A stretch of 64,000 bases of DNA from Kingdonia uniflora (Eukaryota > Streptophyta > Magnoliopsida > Ranunculales > Circaeasteraceae), in assembly GCA_014058105.1 (NCBI GenBank), contig JACGCM010000677.1, positions 186,001 through 250,000 on the forward strand. Reading direction: 5' to 3'. Under the pieces are notes generated by a model. That model was not told the DNA's origin. It was given only the letters and a program-made list of their open reading frames with translations, and searched no databases. The position numbers and the translations under genes are program-made. Every line of letters begins with the position of its first letter. Position 1 is the stretch's first letter. This document shows, in pieces, positions 56,740 to 64,000 of the stretch.

Positions 56740-57760
56740 AAAGGATGCTTTCATTCAGTTCTTGTAACTAAATCGAGACATTTTTGCGTGGTCTTTCAAA
56801 GAAATGCTTGGGGTCGATCCGAGCAAAGCATGTCACAAATTAGCTATCAACATCAACGCCACGGCGGTCAAACAGAAACAGCAACAACTATCACCTCATC
56901 TTCGAGATGAAGTTAACATTGAGATCGAGAAATTGATCAATGTGGGATTCATTTGAGAAGCTAAATATCCAGACTGGATATCTAACATTGTCATTGTCCC
57001 AAAGAGGAATTGAAAAGTCTGAGTTCGCGTAGATCTCAACAGTATATTCAACATCCTTCAATCTTACAAAATGCATCTCAACCCTGATAAGTATCAATTT
57101 GGGGTACATTCCAGTCGATTTCAATGCCACCTCACCAGCAAGAAGGGGATTAAGGCCGATCCAGATCAGATTCGGGCTCTCCTCAACATGCCCTCTCCAA
57201 AAGCAATAAAAAACATTTAGAAACTTACCGACAAGATTGCCACTATCAACCATTTCGTTTCTAAATCTTTAGACAGCTGCCGTTGGCAATTCTTCTTACT
57301 CCACGGTTGTACCAAACGAGGAAAAGTTTAGCCAAATACAAAGGTCAAATGGACACCAGAATGCAAAACAACTTTTCAGGATCTCAAAATCTATTTGGGG
57401 AGGTCTCCCATAATGAACACCCCAGTAGATGATGAGGAACTGATTATCTACCTAGCAGTCACAGATACTTCCCTTAGCTCGGTTCTCATTCGCCTTAAAG
57501 GGAAAATTTAGAAACCAGTCTACTTCATCAACAAAACCCTCACTCAAGCGGAAGCGAAGTGCTCTAAAATTGATAACATCTTCTCACACATATTTATACT
57601 TCACAGAAACTCAAGCATTACTTCCAATCTCATTCAGCCAAAGTCATGAAGAACTACCCACTTCAAGAAGTTCTATCCAAGAAAGAAAAATCAAGGAGAG
57701 TGCAATAGTGGTCAGTCAGTTTGAGAGAACATGATATCAAGTTCGATCAATGTCATTCCA
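56740..57760 (+). pseudogene. RT (core deleted) and RNase H of C
   Basis: RT starts LNRDIFAWSFKEMLGVDPS and EAKYPDWISNIVIVPKR, KVWVRVDLN. At about 57045 it jumps to YKMHLNPDKYQFGVHS, the region after YxDD. About 90 residues including the catalytic YxDD are missing. It continues GIKADPDQIRALLNMPSP and RNase H-like TTFQDLKIYLGRSPIMNTP, SSVLIRLKGK with stops. Confidence 0.8.
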
Positions 57761-57869
57761 AAAAGGGTCAGGACATTACCAATTTTCTTATGGATTTTCT
57801 AGTAGAGAATCCTAGTGGGAGGAGCATGACCCTGACCTTACAGAAGAAACTACCAAAGATCCATCCCCT

Positions 57870-58310
57870 AAGCCATTTGACGAGCGAGCTGAATGGATCA
57901 CAACAACAGAGTGGAGATTACTCATAGATGGATCAGCAGGACCCACAGGGTCAGGAATCATAATCATTTTGATTACCTTCTAATGACAGAATTGAGAAAT
58001 CAATCCACTTGGATTTTGGGGCCTCAAACAATGTCACCGAGTATGAAGTTCTCATTCATGGACTCAACCTCGCTCTTTAGCTCGATGTCCCAAATCTCTC
58101 AGTCTACACAGATTCACTACTCATTGTCCGCCATTACTTTGAGCAATACAAGAAGAATAGAAAGATGATCGAATACGCAGCCTTCGTTGCAGATAGGATG
58201 AGCAAGTTTGCTAAAGCAACTCTCAATTATCTTCCTAGAGGTAAAAATAGACACGCCAATTTTTTGGCATACCTAGCCAGGGTCTTGGGTACAGAAGCTT
58301 GATATCTCCA
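57870..58310 (+). pseudogene. Second (archaeal-type-like) RNase H of C
   Basis: Fragments across frames read EWRLLIDGSAGPTGSGI, NNVTEYEVLIHGLNLAL, VYTDSLLIVRHYFEQYKKN and AKATLNYLPRGKNRHANFLA. These correspond to the additional RNase H that distinguishes Tat-lineage elements. Frameshifts separate them. Confidence 0.65.
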
Positions 58311-59646
58311 GATCAAAATCATTTTAACCCTTAACATTGATCACATTTTTCTATGCACTATCAGTACTATGGGTGATAAAGGGAAAGACGACGATTGGCG
58401 AAAGCCTTTCTTGACCTACCTCGGGGTCGATAACAGTTACAACAGACCACTCCCAGCAGATCCAAAAGAGCGCCGACAGCTGATCAACAACTCGAAGCAC
58501 TACACTAATCAAAATGGTATGCTATACCATCTTTCCGTTAAGGGGCCTTACCTCAAGTGCCTCTCCAAACTAAAAGCATATGAAATGCTCCATGAATTAC
58601 ATGAAGGGACCTATGGCTCCAATGCCGCAGGTCGATCACTAGCAAAAAGAGCTATTACACAAGGAGTATTCTGGTCTGGCATGCGCAAGCAAGCAGAGGA
58701 GTACTCACGCATATGTGACACCTACCACAGGCATGGACATATGATACGCGTCCCTGCGCTCAAACTCCATGCAAGCAAGGTGTTCTGGCCATTCAAAAGA
58801 TGGGCACTATATCTCGTCGGCGAATTCCCTAACTCTCCAGGTAACCGCCATCACTTACTCGTAGCAGCCGATTATTTTATAAAATGGGTAGAAGAAGTTC
58901 CACTATGTCGAACCAGAGAAGAAGACGTCATCTCTTTTATTTGGAGACACATCATCACTTAGTTTGGGTGCCCCCACCTAATTCGTATCGATAACGGACC
59001 CCAATTTGTAGGAAAAATGATCATAACCTTCCTCAACCAACATAATATCATCCACTCACCATCCAATCCTTACTATCCTCAAGACAATGGCCAAGCCAAA
59101 ATTTCCAACATAACCATCATGGATGGACTCAAAAAATGGCTTCACTCACAGAAAAAAGGGAATTGGGTTCGAGAACTACCTCAAGTCCTATAGGCATATC
59201 GTACCACTCCCTGATAATCAATAGGATGCACCCTATTCCTCCTTGCCTATGGCACTGAGGCTGTCATTCCTTCTAAATACCATTATCCAGTTCGAGATCA
59301 CGAGCTGATTGACATGGAAAATGAGTTTGAATTAGCTTGCAACCTTAATATGATCGATGAAACTAGGGAACGTGCCATTGCTAACCTAAATCGATATCAT
59401 CACATACTAGTCAGGTCGTACAATAACCGAGTCAGAAGCCGTACCTTCCAAATCGATCATCTCGTTCTCAGAGATATTCATCAACATTGCAAAGAGCCTC
59501 ACGTTGGAAAATTAGCCAACAATTGGGAGGGACCATTCATTATCACAGGTCTCTCAGGCCTGGGATCATATTATCTCATGACAGAAGAGTAAATCCCCAT
59601 TTCAAATCCTTGGAAGACTAGGCGACTAAAATGGTACTATCGTTAA
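58311..59646 (+). pseudogene. Integrase of C, catalytic residues lost
   Basis: A long open frame (58369-58962) holds the zinc region (HELHEGTYGSNAAGRSL, then CDTYHRHG with the last Cys changed to Tyr) and the core start. The first catalytic Asp position reads WALYLVGEFP, Tyr instead of Asp. IRIDNGPQFVG keeps the second Asp. The Glu position in YYPQDNGQAK is Lys. The C-terminal module follows (VRSRTFQIDHLVLRDIHQHC, NNWEGPFIITG, SYYLMTEE) and ends RRLKWYYR near 59646. Two stops lie at 58962 and about 59192. Confidence 0.85.
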
Positions 59647-59819
59647 GCGTCTTACTGCTCCATTTCCATTTCTTGCTTTGATTTTTTGTTTTCTCAATTC
59701 CAAAAGTGAGATTTTTCATCTCCATCCAATGTAAATTCTGAACTGATCAATGAAATTTCCAAGTTTTTCACAACATCTTTCTACTTACGTAGATTCAACC
59801 ACATTCTGAATTGATCTTA

Positions 59820-59985
59820 TACCAGTTAAATCGAGGATAACACTTGGTTTGGCTGAGCCTGTTAAATCTCTAGGATTGAAACAAATGTAGAAACTTGTTT
59901 CATATCAAATACTCTAACAGGCATAAGATAAGGCAAAGGTAATACTAGCTTTCATCTCTTTCAATATGTCTGCAACAGATATAAT
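59820..59985. repeat. Single copy of the A-type 160-bp unit (C)
   Basis: In inverse orientation it matches the unit triplicated at 43680-44130 (GAAACAAATGTAGAAACTTG and CTTTCATCTCTTTCAATATG words). Confidence 0.75.
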
Positions 59986-60044
59986 TTATTTTCAGGTCAT
60001 ATTATAATAGATACTTTTTCTACTGTTGGGATGTCAGGCATGCT

Positions 60045-63000
60045 TTACCCTTCAACATGAGGTCGATCAGAATTTAGTTCACGAGTTACAGTGACTCTTC
60101 CCCTCTCTATTAGATCAGCAGGTCGAGGGCCTAAATTCATTTCAATGAAGGCCATACAATTCCCTCGATCTATATTCACGCTACAAATGCATCCCTTATC
60201 AGACAGGTTCTTAAACATGGTATCTCGTTCGAGCTCAAGTCTTTTTACTTCCTCTACAAAATATGTAACAGTATCCTTTAACAGGTATGTCCGTAATGCA
60301 TGAGCCATAACGATCCTTGAAAAGTTACATCTCACCTTCTTAAGGAGTGCTCTAAAGTCACATATAGTTTCTTCTGATGTGTCATATCTATGTTTGTTTG
60401 AGCATCAAAAGCTATAGTCTCTTCCAATTTGTTGATATATTTAGTTGATTCAGCCTGAATAGTGACCTCGAAGTTTGCCACCTGAGCATGAAGTCTCGTA
60501 ATTTCTGCATTTAATTCTTCCCTGGCAGAAGTATCCTTTAACGAGTCATCTTTCTTTTTCATCAGAATTTCATTTTCCCTGATTTCCCCTTCCAAGACCT
60601 TCTCCCTGATAAGGGTAGCATCCAACTTGTACTGACATTCCCTTAAGTTCGTATTCCCTTTCTGCACATGCCCTTGAATTTGAGCCACATCACCTTCCAG
60701 CTATCAAATTTGACCTGAAAGACTGACTACATCCCCTTGGACTTGAGGAACTTTAACATCATTTCTACTCCCCCTCGAGTACTCTCTAGCTGCAGTTTTC
60801 TTGACATGCGCGTTGACTTGTGCCAATTCGGTCTTCAACTGTGTCACCCTCTCATTTAACTCATCACACCTTCGTTGCATCCCCCGAAACTCCATATCTT
60901 TGGCAGGTAGGGCTATATGAAAGTGTTCGGCGGTAGCATCTGAGGCTGATAGATGTTCTCAAGCTACCTTCATCTCATTATCTTTTTCACTCATTTTTTA
61001 TTTCAGTCTCTTCAACTCGCTTCTACAATTCTGAAGATCAGCTCGAGATTGTCCCTCTGATCTTTTTAGTGCCTGTATACGGCATTGAGCCATTTTAGCT
61101 TGCCTACCCTTAACCATCAGCATGTGAACCCAACTTTGAAGCTTCATGGCATGTTATTTTACCTTCGCAAGCTCTTTTGGCCCCTTCTCAATTTCGGCGT
61201 CTTTCTCCTCGACCTTGCGAGTGAGGTCAACAATAGTTTGGGTTGCCTCAAAAAATTTAAAATGCACCTTTACATTTTGATCTTCTCTGTTCTCATTCGC
61301 CTCCCTCACCCTATCCAACTCCTCTGCAAATTCTCGGTTATATTGGAGAGCTTCATCTTCGAGCGTGCGAACTGAATCCAATTCGACCTGCACAATAATA
61401 TATACATTATATACAACCCGATTCAGAGTACCCATCAACATGATGAATATCTCACTTCTAAAAAGATATCTGATTTCTAACATCTCCGGTGTACAACTAC
61501 TTTTAGACTTAAAGGTCAAAGTAAAATCTTAGACAGGTGCTCTATGACATACATTTCAAAATCTAAGGTACATGTTTTCGATATCCCACTTTATCTAAAT
61601 ATTTTAAATTTTTCTACGCACTATATTAGTGTTATTTTCTTAAATCTGATAGCAAGTTTTTAATCTACCTCTGCGCTTTATGTTATCTAATTTACTTGGT
61701 GGCTTTATGTTGATATAGCATACAAGTCAGAAGACCTATTCCGATCAAACCTGCATCTCCGCTTGCGAAGATAACAAGGCTGTAGAGATCTTACTTTCCC
61801 TGGCAAGCCCAGTCTCTAGATCTTTTATTCTGAGACTCATTTCTCTAAGTGCCTAGAAGATGGTTACAAAAAAAAGGGCTCGACCTACAAAAGTCTATTC
61901 AATACGCACAAATCCAACAATTTACAAGGCACTTCAAAATACTCATACAAATCATTTATCTACCCTACCTTCTCATTCTCGCCCTCTTGGAGTTCGGTAT
62001 CATCCCCTTGATTGTCTAGCACCGTCTGGCGGAAGGCACCGTCTAACCCGTCAATAACTCTCACCGCCACCTCTTCTACTTCTTCATCATCACCCTCCTC
62101 AACATAGGTGTCTGCCTTAATGGCATCCACCTCATCCTCAGAATATCCCTTCTACACCAAGTAGTACCCCAGCCTTTCACGCTCCACCTCTACCCCCTCC
62201 AGATTCACCCTCACCTCCCCTTGCAGATGGCCAATCGCCACTGCATGGAAGGCCTTCAAGGCCTCTAAGTTCTTTGCATCCTTGAGAGTATCAGCCTTCG
62301 CTCAAGCTACCTTCTTTTCAAGCTCGACCTTCACCTTCATCAGCTCAGATTTTTCTTCTTCCACTCCGAGATAAATCCCCTTCACCAAGCGAGCAACCTG
62401 CACACAAAAAATTAACCTGAACATAAGTTCGAAATGCAATAAATAAATATTTCACATGATCAAATATAAATACATACCATCCTGCTTATGTCCTCCTCTC
62501 CATGAAGAGCTGCCAGCCTGGCCCTTTCCACCACTAGTTTGAGATAGTCCTCAGCAGCAGGTCACTCTTAAGCGACCTTTCCCCCGACCTCCCCGAAGGT
62601 TCGATCCTTCTCTTTTTCTCTATTCCGTCGACCTTGCCACTTCCACTAGTACCAGAGGCCAACGAACGCTTTAACATCTATTTTTTCTGAAATATTCAAG
62701 TTAATTTGCTCGATGTAATAGATTTCGGCTGAACCGAACTGTCTATTCTAGGGGACTTGGCCACATTGGTTTGACCTTCCCCACCAATTCCTCCCTTCTT
62801 CCCATCATCAAAACCCGCCATCAGCCTGGTCGATTGGGATTTTTGAACCTTTTTCGACTTGCTCCCAACCCTCTTCTTTCTGCTAAGGCCAAGTCATTCC
62901 AACACAAACTCAAGCTCAACCTCTTCCACCACAACTTCGTCCAACAATGAATCTTTCCTCTCCACTCGGGACTTCGGGACTGCCATGCGCAACATTTGTT

Positions 63001-63813
63001 AATATCAACAAAAGATCATTAGTTCATACATATCAATATTATACTCTATGTATTATTATACTAACTTTGTTTTACAGTTCTAAACAGAAGATCCAAAGGT
63101 TCTTCATTATCTTTTTGAAGACAATTATCCTTCACCCATATTACATTGTCATTCCAGACTCGACCTGCCGAATTAAGATCGAAGAAGCGATGCCGAGTTG
63201 CATTCGCACATAAATATGCACCACCACTGGCCTGATAATTCTTTACCCCATAAAACTGTAATACATCCTCAGAGGATATCCTTCTAACTTTTCCCTTATT
63301 CTCCCATTTTTCATTCAGATGGTCGCAAACAGTTATTACCTCCCACATATTCCCATTCCATTAAACATGACATGCCCCAATCGTATTCATAATCCCTTTT
63401 GCCAAATTCGTAAGGGGAAGACTCAACCCGTACTCTAATTAGGACAGGTAACACAAGAAACCCTCTAAAAGGTCATTCAGAATACTCCTATCAAAATATT
63501 CTAACAAAATTGATTCATCTATACCCATATCTCGTTTTTCCTCCTCCAAGTTGGCCAGCAAATAAAAATACTCTTCCCCAGTCGCTATAGTATACCCCCT
63601 AAACATCCTACCAGCGTATTCTACGCAGTTACCCCATTTCCCTCCTATGGCAGCCTTGGCTTTACAAAATTCTTTAAATGCATCTGAGCCAGGGGGATAG
63701 GCCACCTATTTACCAGGAAAACCTGGAAATTGCTCTAATACTACTTCGACCTCACTATCAAACTCTACCATCCGACCGGAGGTCGAAACCTCATTAATAG
63801 GTGAACTATCCAT
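60045..63813 (-). pseudogene. Antisense five-exon gene of C
   Basis: Exons (minus order) 63813-63066, 62979-62478, 62397-61969, 61852-61751, 61387-60045 match those of A, with the same intron positions and GT..AG ends. The product starts MDSSPINEVSTSGRMVEF and includes YPPGSDAFKEFCKAKAAIGG, IATGEEYFYLLANLEEEKRD, ISSEDVLQFYGVKNYQASGG and WNDNVIWVKDNCLQ. The long coiled coil ends GRVTVTRELNSDRP. It shares premature stops with A (for example after VVEEVELEFVLE and after DVVSLSGQI). It lies tail-to-tail with integrase, about 400 bp away. Confidence 0.65.
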
Positions 63814-64000
63814 CTCAACTATAATTTTATAGGCAAAGTTTAATCCTACACAAATACCTCTTACGTTCGACCTATATACATGTTCAGGTATCTATCATTA
63901 TTTCATGCATATCGATCATTCATATGCAACATATCTTTCAAATATTATGTCTATATATCAAATATCATAGATTGCTATAAATAGTGATTTTTTAGGATTT
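63814..64000. other. Upstream part of the antisense gene of C
   Basis: It matches 39660-39846 of A in reverse orientation, including TATTTATAGCAATC (39674 in A). No coding frame is seen up to the window end. Confidence 0.6.

Larger units (their letters stand above)
53854..64000 (+). mobile_element. Tat-lineage gypsy element C (continues past window)
   Basis: The order is 5' LTR, primer-binding region, gag, protease, RT with internal deletion, RNase H, second RNase H, integrase, untranslated region, and the antisense gene. The 3' LTR is outside. The 5 bases before it are AGATT. It is the only copy here with integrase sequence and is nested in intron 1 of element B's antisense gene. Confidence 0.9.

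Overview
This window looks like repeat-dense chromosomal DNA of a flowering plant, probably a eudicot. It is AT-rich, introns follow GT..AG, and almost every recognisable coding block belongs to a plant transposable-element lineage: Ty1/copia, Ty3/gypsy Tat and Tekay, PIF/Harbinger, and LINE-type zf-RVT. I see no rRNA, tRNA, CRISPR array, bacterial or organellar gene. Nearly all element proteins are broken by stops, frameshifts and deletions. The one convincing host-type gene is a two-exon, cysteine-rich defensin-like pseudogene at 32.6-34.4 kb.

Layout. 1-5.0 kb: a LINE-type zf-RVT pseudogene (-) is split by a 4.37-kb PIF/Harbinger-type element (107-4481, TSD TTA) that carries a decayed ORF1 and, antisense, a plant-mobile-domain gene. 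5.0-24.0 kb: a copia element (-, 'copia-1') whose reverse transcriptase is split at 7593/22344 by LTR element H (TSD ATATA). H is itself split by an 11.1-kb Tat element G (10500-21589, TSD GGCAT/GGCAC). 24.0-31.6 kb: a gypsy element (+, 'chromovirus-1') is split by a truncated Tekay/Del chromovirus (-, 24827 to about 29827). 31.6-32.3 kb: a copia 3' end with LTR. 32.6-34.4 kb: the defensin-like pseudogene. 34.4-36.4 kb: a possible LTR, then unassigned DNA. 36.4-45.9 kb: Tat element A (-). 45.9-49.6 kb: a decayed copia element (+). 49.6-53.8 kb: the 3' half of Tat element B (-), interrupted by Tat element C (+, 53854 to beyond the window end).

The most interesting material is in the Tat-like elements H, G, A, B and C. 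G, A, B and C carry, antisense to gag-pol, a gene region with TATA-like boxes, small ORFs and a spliced gene of five exons in A and C. That gene would encode about 1,040 residues: an N-terminal domain resembling the plant 'putative gypsy type transposon' family, then a long coiled coil. A and C share premature stops and a frame break in this gene. All five LTR types carry a short U-rich stem-loop whose stem changes in a compensatory way between elements. Different tandem satellites sit between the coding region and the 3' LTR (49 bp x 17 in H, 60 bp x 8 in G, 160 bp x 3 in A).

All family assignments come from reading translations by eye. No database search was run.
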